From Pseudeuparius sepicola (lineage: Eukaryota > Arthropoda > Insecta > Coleoptera > Anthribidae): a stretch of DNA of 64,000 nucleotides. The position numbers and the translations under genes are program-made. The notes beneath the pieces are model-generated. The model did not search any database. It saw nothing but the letters and a program-made list of their open reading frames with translations, and had not been told where the DNA came from. Shown one piece after another: positions 12,001 to 26,100 of this stretch. Every line of letters begins with the position of its first letter. Position 1 is the stretch's first letter. The stretch covers positions 25,444,876 to 25,508,875 of the forward strand of contig OY987305.1 of NCBI GenBank assembly GCA_963920635.1. The letters run 5' to 3'.

Positions 12001-15000
12001 CACAGCCTCGCGAAAATTCAGATGTTAAAGAGGGTTGCCACCCCCTTATAACCCCAGAATAAAAAAATCGTGGTGCCAACTAGCGACGATGTGCGTTAAT
12101 GAGAATTTGTTAAAAAGTATCTGTTTAGGTTGCCTAAGATGCCAGTAATACAGCTTCGCGAAAACTCAGAGGTTAAAGAGGGTTGCCACCCCCTAATAGC
12201 CCCAGAATAAAAAAATCGTGGTGCCAACTAGCGACGATGTGCGTTAATGAGAATTTGTCAAACAGTATCTGTTTAGGTTGCCTAAGATGCCAGTAATAGA
12301 GCTTCGCGAAAATTCAGAGGTTAAAGAGGGTTGCCACCCACTTATAGCCCCAGAATATAAAAATTAGTGGTGCCAACTAGCGACGATGTGCGTTAATGAG
12401 ATTTTGCCAGAAAGTATCTATTTAGGTCTCCTAGGATGCCAGTAATACAGCTTCGCAAAAATTCAGAGGTTAAGGAGGGGTGCCACCCCCTTATAACCCC
12501 AGAATAAAAAAATTCGTGATGCCAACTAGCGACGATGTGCGTTAATGAGATTTTGTCAAACAGTATATGTTTAGGTTGCCTAAGATGCCAGTAATACAGC
12601 TTCGCGAAAATTCAGAGGTTAAAGACGGTTGCCACCCCCTTATAACCCTAGAATAAAAAAATCGTGGTGCCAACTAGCGACGATGTGCGTTAATGAGAAT
12701 TTGTTAAAAAGTATCTGTTTAGGTTGCCTAAGATGCCAGTAATACAGCTTCGCGAAAACTCAGAGGTTAAAGAGGGTTGCCACCCCCTAATAGCCCCAGA
12801 ATAAAAAAAATCGTGGTGCCAACTAGCGACGATGTGCGTTAATGAGAATTTGTCAGAAAGTATTTGTTTATGTGTCCCAAGATGCCAGTAATACAGCTTC
12901 GCGAAAATTCAGAGGTTAAAGAGGGTTGCCACCCCCTTATAGCCCCAGAATAAAAAAATTCGTGATGCCAACTAGCGACGATGTGCGTTAATGAGATTTT
13001 GTCAAACAGTGTCTGTTTAGGTTGCCTAAGATGCCAGTAATACAGCTTCGCGAAAATTTAGAGGTTAAAGAGGGTTGCCACCCCCTTATAGCCCCAGAAT
13101 AAAAAAAATCGTGGTGCCAACTAGCGACGATGTGCGCTAATGAGAATTTGTCAGAAAGTATTTGTTTAGGTGTCCCAAGATGCCAGTAATACAGCTTCGC
13201 GAAAATTCAGAGGTTAAAGAGGGTTGCCACCCCCTTATAACCCCAGAATAAAAAAAAATCGTGGTGCCAACTAGCGACGATGTGCGTTAATGAGAATTTG
13301 TCAGAAAGTATTTGTTTAGGTTGCCCAAGATGCCAGTAACACAGCTTAGCGAAAATTCAGAGGTTAAAGAGGGTTGCCACCCCCTTATAACCCCAGAATA
13401 AAAAAATCGTGGTGCCAACTAGCGACGATGTGCGTTAATGAGAATTTGTTAAAAAGTATCTGTTTAGGTTTCCTAAGATGCCAGTAATACAGCTTCGCGA
13501 AAACTCAGAGGTTAAAGAGGGTTGCCACCCCCTAATAGCCCCAGAATAAAAAAATCGTGGTGCCAACTAGCGACGATGTGCGTTAATGAGAATTTGTCAA
13601 ACAGTATCTGTTTAGGTTGCCTAAGATGCCAGTAATAGAGCTTCGCGAAAATTCAGAGGTTAAAGAGGGTTGCCACCCACTTATAGCAACAGAATAAAAA
13701 AATTAGTGGTGCCAACTAGCGACGATGTGCGTTAATGAGATTTTGCCAGAAAGTATCTATTTAGGTCTCCTAGGATGCCAGTAATACAGCTTCGCAAAAA
13801 TTCAGAGGTTAAAGAGGGTTGCCACCCCCTTATAACCCCAGAATAAAAAAAATCGTGGTGCCAACTAGCGACGATGTGCGTTAATGAGAATTTGTCAGAA
13901 AGTATTTGTTTAGGTTGCCCAAGATGCCAGTAATACAGCTTCGCGAAAATTCAGAGGTTAAAGAGGGTTGCCACCCCCTTAAAACCCCAGAATAAAAAAA
14001 TTCGTGGTGCCAACTAGCGACCATGTGCGTTAATGAGATTTTGCCAGAAAGTACCTATCTATTTAGGTCTCCTAAGATCCCAGTAATACAGCTTCGCGAA
14101 AATTTAGAGGTTAAAGAGGGTTGCCACCCCCTTATAGCCCCGGAATAAAAAAAATCGTGGTGCCAACTAGCGACGATGTGCGTTAATGAGAATTTGTCAG
14201 AAAGTATTTGTTTAGGTTGCCCAAGATTCCAGTAATACAGCTTCGCGAAAATTCAGAGGTTAAAGAGGGTTGCCACCCCCTTATAACCCCAGAATAAAAA
14301 AAATCGTGGTGCCAACTAGCGACGATGTGCGTTAATGAGAATTTGTTAAAAAGTATCTGTTTAGGTTGCCTAAGATGCCAGTAATACAGCTTCGCGAAAA
14401 CTCAGAAGTTAAAGAGGGTTGCCACCCCCTAATAGCCCCAGAATAAAAAAATCGTGGTGCCAACTAGCGACGATGTGCGTTAATGAGAATTTGTCAGAAA
14501 GTATTTGTTTATGTGTCCCAGGATGCCAGTAATACAGCTTCGCGAAAATTCAGAGGTTAAAGAGGGTTGCCACCACCTTATAACCCTAGAATAAAAAAAT
14601 CGTGGTGCCAACTAGCGACGATGTGCGTTAATGAGAATTTGTCAAAAAGTATCTATTTAGGTCTCCTAAGATGCCAGTAATACAGCTTCGCGAAAATTCA
14701 GAGGTTAAAGAGGGTTGCCACCCCCTTATAACCCTAGAATAAAAAAATCGTGGTGCCAACTAGCGAAGATGTGCGTTAATGAGATTTTGCCAGAAAGTAT
14801 CTAGGATGCCAGTAATACAGCTTCGCGAAAATTCAGAGGTTAAAGAGGGTTGCCACCCCCTTATATCCCCAGAATAAAAAAAATCGTGGTGCCAACTAGC
14901 GAAGATGTGCGTTAATGAGATTTTGCCAGAAAGTATCTATTTAGGTCTCCTAGGATGCCAGTAATACAGCTTCGCAAAAATTCAGAGGTTAAAGAGGGTT

Positions 15001-15189
15001 GCCACGCCCTTATAACCCTAGAATAAAAAAATCGTGGTGCCAACTAGCGAAGATGTGCGTTAATGAGATTTTGCCAGAAAGTATCTCTTTAGGTCTCCTA
15101 GGATGCTAGTAATACAGCTTCGCAAAAATTCAGAGGTTAAAGAGGGTTGCCACCCCCTTATAACCCTAGAATAAAAAAATCGTGGTGCC

Positions 15190-17000
15190 AACTAGCGACG
15201 ATGTGCGTTAATGAGAATTTGTCAGAAAGTATTTGTTTAGGTTGCCCAAGATGCCAGTAATACAGCTTCGCGAAAATTCAGAGGTTAAAGAGGGTTGCCA
15301 CCCCCTTAAAACCCCAGAATAAAAAAAATCGTGGTGCCAACTAGCGACGATGTGCGTTAATGAGAATTTGTCAGAAAGTATTTGTTTAGGCTGCCCAAGA
15401 TGCCAGTAACACAGCTTCGCGAAAATTCAGAGGTTAAAGAGGGTTGCCACCCCCTTATAACCCCAGAATAAAAAAAATTCGTGGTGCCAACTAGCGACGA
15501 TCTGCGTTAATGAGATTTTGCCAGAAAGTATCTATTTAGGTCTCCTAAGATGCCAGTAATACAGCTTCACGAAAATTCAGAGGTTAAAGAGGGTTGCCAC
15601 CCCCTTATAGCCCCAGAATAAAAAAATTCGTGGTGCCAACTAGCGACCATGTGCGTTAATGAGATTTTGCCAGAAAGTACCTATCTATTTAGGTCTCCTA
15701 AGATCCCAGTAATACAGCTTCGCGAAAATTTAGAGGTTAAAGAGGGTTGCCACCCCCTTATAGCCCCAGAATAAAAAAAATCGTGGTGCCAACTAGCGAC
15801 GATGTGCGTTAATGAGAATTTGTCAGAAAGTATTTGTTTAGGTTGCCCAAGATTCCAGTAATACAGCTTCGCGAAAATTCAGAGGTTAAAGAGGGTTGCC
15901 ACCCCCTTATAACCCTAGAATAAAAAAATCGTGGTGCCAACTAGCGACGATGTGCGTTAATGAGAATTTGTCAGAAAGTATTTGTTTAGGTTGCCCAAGA
16001 TGCTAGTAATACAGCTTCGCAAAAATTCAGAGGTTAAAGAGGGTTGCCACCCCCTTATAACCCTAGAATAAAAAAATCGTGGTGCCAACTAGCGACGATG
16101 TGCGTTAATGAGAATTTGTCAGAAAGTATTTGTTTAGGTTGCCCAAGATGCCAGTAATACAGCTTCGCGAAAATTCAGAGGTTAAAGAGGGTTGCCACCC
16201 CCTTAAAACCCCAGAATAAAAAAAATCGTGGTGCCAACTAGCGACGATGTGCGTTAATGAAAATTTGTCAGAAAGTATTTGTTTAGGCTGCCCAAGATGC
16301 CAGTAACACAGCTTCGCGAAAATTCAGAGGTTAAAGAGGGTTGCCACCCCCTTATAACCCCAGAATAAAAAAAATTCGTGGTGCCAACTAGCGACGATCT
16401 GCGTTAATGAGATTTTGCCAGAAAGTATCTATTTAGGTCTCCTAAGATGCCAGTAATACAGCTTCACGAAAATTCAGAGGTTAAAGAGGGTTGCCACCCC
16501 CTTATAGCCCCAGAATAAAAAAATTCGTGGTGCCAACTAGCGACCATGTGCGTTAATGAGATTTTGCCAGAAAGTACCTATCTATTTAGGTCTCCTAAGA
16601 TCCCAGTAATACAGCTTCGCGAAAATTTAGAGGTTAAAGAGGGTTGCCACCCCCTTATAGCCCCAGAATAAAAAAAATCGTGGTGCCAACTAGCGACGAT
16701 GTGCGTTAATGAGAATTTGTCAGAAAGTATTTGTTTAGGTTGCCCAAGATTCCAGTAATACAGCTTCGCGAAAATTCAGAGGTTAAAGAGGGTTGCCACC
16801 CCCTTATAACCCCAGAATAAAAAAAATCGTGGTGCCAACTAGCGACGATGTGCGTTAATGTTAATTTGTCAGAAAGTATTTGTTTAGGTTGTCCAAGATG
16901 CCAGTAATACAGCTTCGCGAAAATTCAGAGATTAAAGAGGGTTGCCACCTTCTTATAACCCCAGAATAAAAAAAATCGTGGTGCCAACTAGCGACGATGT
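15190..17000 (+). repeat. Six-monomer block duplicated inside the satellite
   Basis: The rare variant CCTTAAAACCCCAGAAT occurs at 15304 and 16201, a shift of 897 bp (six monomers). The neighbouring variants GGCTGCCCAAGATGCCAG and TACCTATCTATTTAGG follow in the same order in both copies. Confidence 0.75.
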
Positions 17001-20000
17001 GCGTTAATGAGATTTTGTCAGAAAGTATCTATTTAGGTCTCCTAAGATGCCAGTAATACAGCTTCGCGAAAATTCAGAGGTTAAAGAGGGTTGCCACCCC
17101 CTTATAACCCCAGAATAAAAAAAAATCGTGGTGCCAACTAGCGACGATGTGCGTTAATGAGAATTTGTCAGAAAGTATTTGTTTAGGTTGCCCAAGATGC
17201 CAGTAATACAGCTTCGCGAAAATTCAGAAGTTAAAGAGGATTGCCACCTTCTTATAACCCCAGAATAAAAAAAATCGTGGTGCCAACTAGCGACGATGTG
17301 CGTTAATGAGATTTTGTCAGAAAGTATCTATTTAGGTCTCCTAAGATGCCAGTAATACAGCTTCGCGAAAATTCAGAGGTTAAAGAGGGTTGCCACCCCC
17401 TTATAACCCCAGAATAAAAAAAAATCGTGGTGCCAACTAGCGACGATGTGCGTTAATGAGAATTTGTCAGAAAGTATTTGTTTAGGTTGCCCAAGATGCC
17501 AGTAACACAGCTTCGCGAAAATTCAGAGGTTAAAGAGGGTTGCCACCCCCTTATAACCCCAGAATAAAAAAATCGTGGTGCCAACTAGCGACGATGTGCG
17601 TTAATGAGAATTTGTTAAAAAGTATCTGTTTAGGTTGCCTAAGATGCCAGTAATACAGCTTCGCGAAAACTCAGAGGTTAAAGAGGGTTGCCACCCCCTA
17701 ATAGCCCCAGAATAAAAAAATCGTGGTGCCAACTAGCGACGATGTGCGTTAATGAGAATTTGTCAAACAGTATCTGTTTAGGTTGCCTAAGATGCCAGTA
17801 ATAGAGCTTCGCGAAAATTCAGAGGTTAAAGAGGGTTGCCACCCACTTATAGCCCCAGAATAAAAAAATTAGTGGTGCCAACTAGCGACGATGTGCGTTA
17901 ATGAGAATTTGTCAGAAAGTATTTGTTTAGGTTGCCCAAGATGCGAAAATTCAGAGGTTAAAGAGGGTTGCCACCCCCTTATAACCCCAGAATAAAAAAA
18001 ATCGTGGTGCCAACTAGCGACGATGTGCGTTAATGAGAATTTGTCAAAAAGTATCTGTTTAGGTTGCCCAAGATGCCAGTAATACAGCTTCGCGAAAATT
18101 CAGAGGTTAAAGAGGGTTGCCACCCCCTTATAGCCCCAGAATAAAAAAAATCGTGGTGCCAACTAGCGACGATGTGCGGTAATGAGAATTTGTCAGAAAC
18201 ATTTGTTTAGGTTGCCCAAGATGCCAGTAATAGAGCTTCGCTAAAATTCAGAGGTTAAAGAGGGTTGCCACCCCCTTATAGCCCCAGAATAAAAAAATTC
18301 GTGATGCCAACTAGCGACGATGTGCGTTAATGAGATTTTGTCAGAAAGTATCTAATTAGGTCTCCCAAGATGCCAATAATACAGCATCGCGAAAATTCAG
18401 AGGTTAAAGAGGGTTGCCACCCCATTATAGCCCCAGAATAAAAAAAATCGTGGTGCCAACTAGCGAGGATGTGCGCTAATGAGAATTTGTCAGAAAGTAT
18501 TTATTTAGGTTGCCCAAGATGCCAGTAATACAGCTTCGCGAAAATTCAGAGTTTAAAAAGGGTTGCCACCCCCTTATAGCCCCAGAATAAAAAAATTCGT
18601 GGTGCCAACTAGCGACGATGTGCGTTAATGAGATTTTGCCAGAAAGTATCTATTTAGGTCTCCTAAGATGGCAGTAATACAGCTTCGCGAAAATTCAGAG
18701 GTTAAAGAGGGTTGCCACCCCCTTATAACCCCAGAATAAAAAAAAATCGTGGTGCCAACTAGCGACGATGTGCGTTAATGAGAATTTGTCAGAAAGTATT
18801 TGTTTAGGTTGCCCAAGATGCCAGTAATACAGCTTCGCGAAAATTCAGAGGTTAAAGAGGGTTGCCACCCCCTTATAACCCCAGAATAAAAAAAATCGTG
18901 GTGCCAACTAGCGACGATGTGCGTTAATGAGAATTTGTCAGAAAGTATTTGTTTAGGCTGCCCAAGATGCCAGTAACACAGCTTCGCGAAAATTCAGAGG
19001 TTAAAGAGGGTTGCCACCCCCTTATAACCCCAGAATAAAAAAAATTCGTGGTGCCAACTAGCGTCGATGTGCGTTAATGAGAATTTGTCAGAAAGTATTT
19101 GTTTAGGTTGCCTAAGATGCCAGTAATACAGCTTCACGAAAATTCAGAGGTTAAAGAGGGTTGCCACCCACTTATAGCCCCAGAATAAAAAAATTCGTGG
19201 TGCCAACTAGCGACCATGTGCGTTAATGAGATTTTGCCAGAAAGTACCTATCTATTTAGGTCTCCTAAGATCCCAGTAATACAGCTTCGCGAAAATTTAG
19301 AGGTTAAAGAGGGTTGCCACCCCCTTATAGCCCCAGAATAAAAAATTCGTGGTGCCAACTAGCGACGATCTGCGTTAATGAGATTTTGCCAGAAAGTATC
19401 TATTTAGGTCTCCTAAGATGCCAGTAATACAGCTTCGCGAAAATTCAGAGGTTAAAGAGGGTTGCCACCCCCTTATTACCCCAGAATAAAAAAAATCGTG
19501 GTGCCAACTAGCGTCGATGTGCGTTAATGAGAATTTGTCAGAAAGTATTTGTTTAGGTTGCCCGAGATGCCAGTAATACAGCTTCGCGAAAATTCAGAGG
19601 TTAAAGAGGGTTAGCCACCCCCTTATACCCCTAGAATTAAAAAAAATCGTGGTGCCAACTAGCGACGATCTGCGTTAATGAGAATTTGTCAGAAAGTATT
19701 TGTTTAGGTTGCCTAAGATGCCAGTAATACAGCTTCACGAAAATTCAGAGATTAAAGAGGGTTGCCACCCCCTTATAGCCCCAGAATAAAAAAATTCGTG
19801 GTGCCAACTAGCGACCATGTGCGTTAATGAGATTTTGCCAGAAAGTACCTATCTATTTAGGTCTCCTAAGATCCCAGTAATACAGCTTCGCGAAAATTTA
19901 GAGGTTAAAGAGGTTTGCCACCCCCTTATAGCCCCAGAATAAAAAATTCGTGGTGCCAACTAGCGACGATGTGCGTTAATGAGGTTTTGCCAGAAAGTAT

Positions 20001-20149
20001 CTATTTAGGTCTCCTAAGATGCCAGTAATACAGCTTCGCGAAAATTTAGAGGTTAAAGAGGGTTGCCACCCCCTTATTGCCCCAGAATAAAAAAAATCGT
20101 GGTGCCAACTAGCGACGATGTGCGCTAATGAGAATTTGTCAGAAAGTAT

Positions 20150-23100
20150 CTGTTTAGGTTGCCTAAGATGCCAGTAATACAGCTTCGCGAAAATTCAGAG
20201 GTTAAAGAGGGTTGCCATCCCCTTATAGCCCCAGAATAAAAAAATTCGTGGTGCCAACTAGCGACGATGTGCGTTAATGAGGTTTTGCCAGAAAGTATCT
20301 GTTTAGGTTGCCTAAGATGCCAGTAATACAGCTTCGCGAAAATTCAGAGGTTAAAGAGGGTTGCCACCCCCTTATAACCCCAGAATAAAAAAAATCGTGG
20401 TGCCAACTAGCGACGATGTGCGTTAATGAGATTTTGCCAGAAAGTATCTATTTAGGTCTCCTAAGATGCCAGTAATACAGCTTCGCAAAAAATCAGAGGT
20501 TAAAGAGGGTTGCCACCCCCTTATAACCCTAGAATAAAAAAATCGTGGTGCCAACTAGCGAAGATGTGCGTTAATGAGATTTTGCCAGAAAGTATCTATT
20601 TAGGTCTCCTAGGATGCCAGTAATACAGTTTCGCGAAAATTCAGAGGTTAAAGAGGGTTGCCACCCCCTTATATCCCCAGAATAAAAAAAATCGTGGTGC
20701 CAACTAGCGACGATGTGCGTTAATGAGAATTTGTCAGAAAGTATTTGTTTAGGTTGCCCAAGATGCCAGTAATACAGCTTCGCGAAAATTCAGAGGTTAA
20801 AGAGGGTTGCCACCCCCTTATAACCCTAGAATAAAAAAATCGTTGTGCCAACTAGCGACGATGTGCGTTAATGAGATTTTGTCAGAAAGTATCTATTTAG
20901 GTCTCCTAAGATGCCAGTAATACAGCTTCGCGAAAATTCAGAGGTTAAAGAGGGTTGCCACCCCCTTATAACCCTAGAATAAAAAAATCGTGGTGCCAAC
21001 TAGCGAAGATGTGCGTTAATGAGATTTTGCCAGAAAGTATCTATTTAGGTCTCCTAGGATGCCAGTAATACAGCTTCGCGAAAATTCAGAGGTTAAAGAG
21101 GGTTGCCACCCCCTTATAACCCTAGAATAAAAAAATCGTGGTGCCAACTAGCGACGATGTGCGTTAATGAGAATTTGTCAAAAAGTATTTGTTTAGGTTG
21201 CCTAAGATGCCAGTAATACAACTTCGCGAAAATTCAGAGGTTACAGAGGGTTGCCACCCCCTTATATCCCTAGAATAAAAAAATCGTGGTGCCAACTAGC
21301 GACGATGTGCGTTAATGAGAATTTGTCAAAAAGTATTTTTTAGGTCTCCTAAGATGCCAGTAATACAGCTTCGCGAAAATTCAGAGGTTAAAGAGGGTTG
21401 CCACCCCCTTATAACCCTAGAATAAAAAAATCGTGGTGCCAACTAGCGAAGATGTGCGTTAATGAGATTTTGCCAGAAAGTATCTATTTAGGTCTCCTAG
21501 GATGCCAGTAATACAGCTTCGCGAAAATTCAGAGGTTAAAGAGGGTTGCCACCCCCTTATATCCCCAGAATAAAAAAAATCGTGGTGCCAACTAGCGAAG
21601 ATGTGCGTTAATGAGATTTTGCCAGAAAGTATCTATTTAGGTCTCCTAGGATGCCAGTAATACAGCTTCGCAAAAATTCAGAGGTTAAAGAGGGTTGCCA
21701 CGCCCTTATAACCCTAGAATAAAAAAATCGTGGTGCCAACTAGCGAAGATGTGCGTTAATGAGATTTTGCCAGAAAGTATCTATTTAGGTCTCCTAGGAT
21801 GCCAGTAATACAGCTTCGCAAAAATTCAGAGGTTAAAGAGGGTTGCCACCCCCTTATAACCCTAGAATAAAAAATCGTGGTGCCAACTAGCGACGATGTG
21901 CGTTAATGAGATTTTGCCAGAAAGTATCTATTTAGGTCTCCTAGGATGCCAGTAATACAGCTTCGCGAAAATTCAGAGGTTAAAGAGGGTTGCCACCCCC
22001 TTATATCCCCAGAATAAAAAAAATCGTGGTGCCAACTAGCGACGATGTGCGTTAATGAGAATTTGTCAGAAAGTATTTGTTTAGGTTGCCCAAGATGCCA
22101 GTAATACAGCTTCGCGAAAATTCAGAGGTTAAAGAGGGTTGCCACCCCCTTATAGCCCCAGAATAAAAAAAATCGTGGTGCCAACTAGCGACGATGTGCG
22201 TTAATGAGAATTTGTCAGAAAGTATCCGTTTAGGTTGCCTAAGATGCCAGTAATACAGCTTCGCGAAAATTCAGAGGTTAAAGAGGGTTGCCACCCCCTT
22301 ATAACCCTAGAATAAAAAAATCGTTGTGCCAACTAGCGACGATGTGCGTTAATGAGAATTTGTCAAAAAGTATTTGTTTAGGTTGCCTAAGAGGCCAGTA
22401 ATACAGCTTCGCGAAAATTCAGAGGTTAAAGAGGGTTGCCACCCCCTTATAACCCTAGAATAAAAAAATCTTTGTGCCAACTAGCGACGATGTGCGTTAA
22501 TGAGATTTTGTCAGAAAGTATCTATTTAGGTCTCCTAAGATGCCAGTAATACAGCTTCGCGAAAATTCAGAGGTTAAAGAGGGTTGCCACCCCCTTATAA
22601 CCCTAGAATAAAAAAATCGTGGTGCCAACTAGCGAAGATGTGCGTTAATGAGATTTTGCCAGAAAGTATCTATTTAGGTCTCCTAGGATGCCAGTAATAC
22701 AGCTTCGCGAAAATTCAGAGGTTAAAGAGGGTTGCCACCCCCTTATAGCCCCAGAATAAAAAAATTCGTGGTGCCAACTAGCGACGATGTGCGTTAATGA
22801 GATTTTGCCAGAAAGTATCTATTTAGGTCTCCTAGGATGCCAGTAATACAGCTTCGCGAAAATTCAGAGGTTAAAGAGGGTTGCCACCCCCTTATAACCC
22901 TAGAATAAAAAAATCTTTGTGCCAACTAGCGACGATGTGCGTTAATGAGATTTTGTCAGAAAGTATCTATTTAGGTCTCCTAAGATGCCAGTAATACAGC
23001 TTCGCGAAAATTCAGAGGTTAAAGAGGGTTGCCACCCCCTTATAACCCTAGAATAAAAAAATCGTGGTGCCAACTAGCGAAGATGTGCGTTAATGAGATT

Positions 23101-26100
23101 TTGCCAGAAAGTATCTATTTAGGTCTCCTAGGATGCCAGTAATACAGCTTCGCGAAAATTCAGAGGTTAAAGAGGGTTGCCACCCCCTTATAACCCCAGA
23201 ATAAGAAAAATCGTGGTGCCAACTAGCGACGATGTGCGTTAATGAGATTTTGTCAGAAAGTATCTATTTAGGTCTCCTAAGATGCCAGTAATACAGCTTC
23301 GCGAAAATTCAGAGGTTAAAGAGGTTTGCCACCCCCTTATAACCCCAGAATAAAAAAAATCGTGGTGCCAACTAGCGACGATGTGCGTTAATGAGATTTT
23401 GTCAGAAAGTATCTATTTAGGTCTCCTAAGATGCCAGTAATACAGCTTCGCGAAAATTCAGAGGTTAAAGAGGGTTGCCACCCCCTTATAACCCTAGAAC
23501 AAAAAAAATCGTGGTGCCATCTAGCGACGATGTGCGTTAATGAGAATTTGTCAAAAAGTATCTGTTTAGGTTGCCTAAGATGCCAGTAATACAGCTTCGC
23601 GAAAATTCAGAGGTTAAAGAGGGTTGCCACCCCCTTATAAACCTAGAATAAAAAAATCGTGGTGCCAACTAGCGACGATCTGCGTTAATGAGAATTAGTC
23701 AAAAAGTGTCTGTTTAGGTTGCCTAAGATGCCAGTAATACAGCTTCGAGGGAATTCAGAGGTTAAAGAGGGTTGCCACCCCCTTATAACCCCAGAATAAA
23801 AAAATCGTGGTGCCAACTATCGACGATGTGCGTTAATGAGAATTTGTCAAAAAGTATTTGTTTAGGAAGATGCCAGTAATACAGCTTCGCGAAAATTCAG
23901 AGGTTAAAGAGGGTTGCCACCCCCTTATAGCCCCAGAATAAAAAAATTCGTGGTGCCAACTAGCGACGATGTGCGTTAATGAGATTTTGCCAGAAAGTAT
24001 CTATTTAGGTCTCCTAAGATGCCAGTAATACAGCTTCGCGAAAATTCAGAGGTTAAAGAGGGTTGCCACCCTTTTATAACCCTAGAATAAAAAAATCGTG
24101 GTGCCAACTAGCGAAGATGTGCGTTAATGAGATTTTGCCAGAAAGTATCTATTTAGGTCTCCTAGGATGCCAGTAATACAGCTTCGCGAAAATTCAGAGG
24201 TTAAAGAGGGTTGCCACCCCCTTATAACCCTCGAATAAAAAAATCGTGGTGCCAACTAGCGACGATGTGCGTTAATGAGAATTTGTCAAAAAGTATTTGT
24301 TTAGGTTGCCTAAGATGCCAGTAATACAATTTCGCGAAAATTCAGAGGTTACAGAGGGTTGCCACCCCCTTATAGCCCCAGAATAAAAAAATTCGTGGTG
24401 CCAACTAGCGACGATGTGCGTTAAAGAGAATTTGTCAGAAAGTATTTGTTTAGGTTGCCCAAGATGCCAGTAATACAGCTTCGCGAAAATTCAGAGGTTA
24501 AAGAGGGTTGCCACCCCCTTATAACCCTAGAATAAAAAAATCGTGGTGCCAACTAGCGACGATGTGCGTTAATGAGAATTTGTCAAAAAGTATCTATTTA
24601 GGTCTCCTAAGATGCCAGTAATACAGCTTCGCGAAAATTCAGAGGTTAAAGAGGGTTGCCACCCCCTTATAACCCTAGAATAAAAAAATCGTGGTGCCAA
24701 CTAGCGAAGATGTGCGTTAATGAGATTTTGCCAGAAAGTATCTATTTAGGTCTCCTAGGATGCCAGTAATACAGCTTCGCGAAAATTCAGAGGTTAAAGA
24801 GGGTTGCCACCCCCTTAAATCCCCAGAATAAAAAAAATCGTGGTGCCAACTAGCGAAGATGTGCGTTAATGAGATTTTGCCAGAAAGTATCTATTTAGGT
24901 CTCCTAGGATGCCAGTAATACAGCTTCGCAAAAATTCAGAGGTTAAAGAGGGTTGCCACGCCCTTATAACCCTAGAATAAAAAAATCGTGGTGCCAACTA
25001 GCGAAGATGTGCGTTAATGAGATTTTGCCAGAAAGTATCTATTTAGGTCTCCTAGGATGCCAGTAATACAGCTTCGCGAAAATTCAGAGGTTAAAGAGGG
25101 TTGCCACCCCCTTATATCCCCAGAATAAAAAAAATCGTGGTGCCAACTAGCGAAGATGTGCGTTAATGAGATTTTGCCAGAAAGTATCTATTTAGGTCTC
25201 CTAAGATGCCAGTAATACAGCTTCGCGAAAATTCAGAGGTTAAAGAGGGTTGCCACCCCCTTATAACCCTAGAATAAAAAAATCGTGGTGCCAACTAGCG
25301 ACGATGTGCGTTAATGAGATTTTGCCAGAAAGTATCTATTTAGGTCTCCTAGGATGCCAGTAATACAGCTTCGCGAAAATTCAGAGGTTAAAGAGGGTTG
25401 CCACCCCCTTATATCCCCAGAATAAAAAAAATCGTGGTGCCAACTAGCGACGATGTGCGTTAATGAGAATTTGTCAGAAAGTATTTGTTTAGGTTGCCCA
25501 AGATGCCAGTAATACAGCTTCGCGAAAATTCAGAGGTTAAAGAGGGTTGCCACCCCCTTATAGCCCCAGAATAAAAAAAATCGTGGTGCCAACTAGCGAC
25601 GATGTGCGTTAATGAGAATTTGTCAGAAAGTATCCGTTTAGGTTGCCTAAGATGCCAGTAATACAGCTTCGCGAAAATTCAGAGGTTAAAGAGGGTTGCC
25701 ATCCCCTTATAGCCCCAGAATAAAAAAATTCGTGGTGCCAACTAGCGACGATGTGCGTTAATGAGGTTTTGCCAGAAAGTATCTGTTTAGGTTGCCTAAG
25801 ATGCCAGTAATACAGCTTCGCGAAAATTCAGAGGTTAAAGAGGGTTGCCACCCCCTTATAACCCCAGAATAAAAAAAATCGTGGTGCCAACTAGCGACGA
25901 TGTGCGTTAATGAGATTTTGCCAGAAAGTATCTATTTAGGTCTCCTAAGATGCCAGTAATACAGCTTCGCAAAAAATCAGAAGTTAAAGAGGGTTGCCAC
26001 CCCCTTATAACCCTAGAATAAAAAAATCGTGGTGCCAACTAGCGAAGATGTGCGTTAATGAGATTTTGCCAGAAAGTATCTATTTAGGTCTCCTAGGATG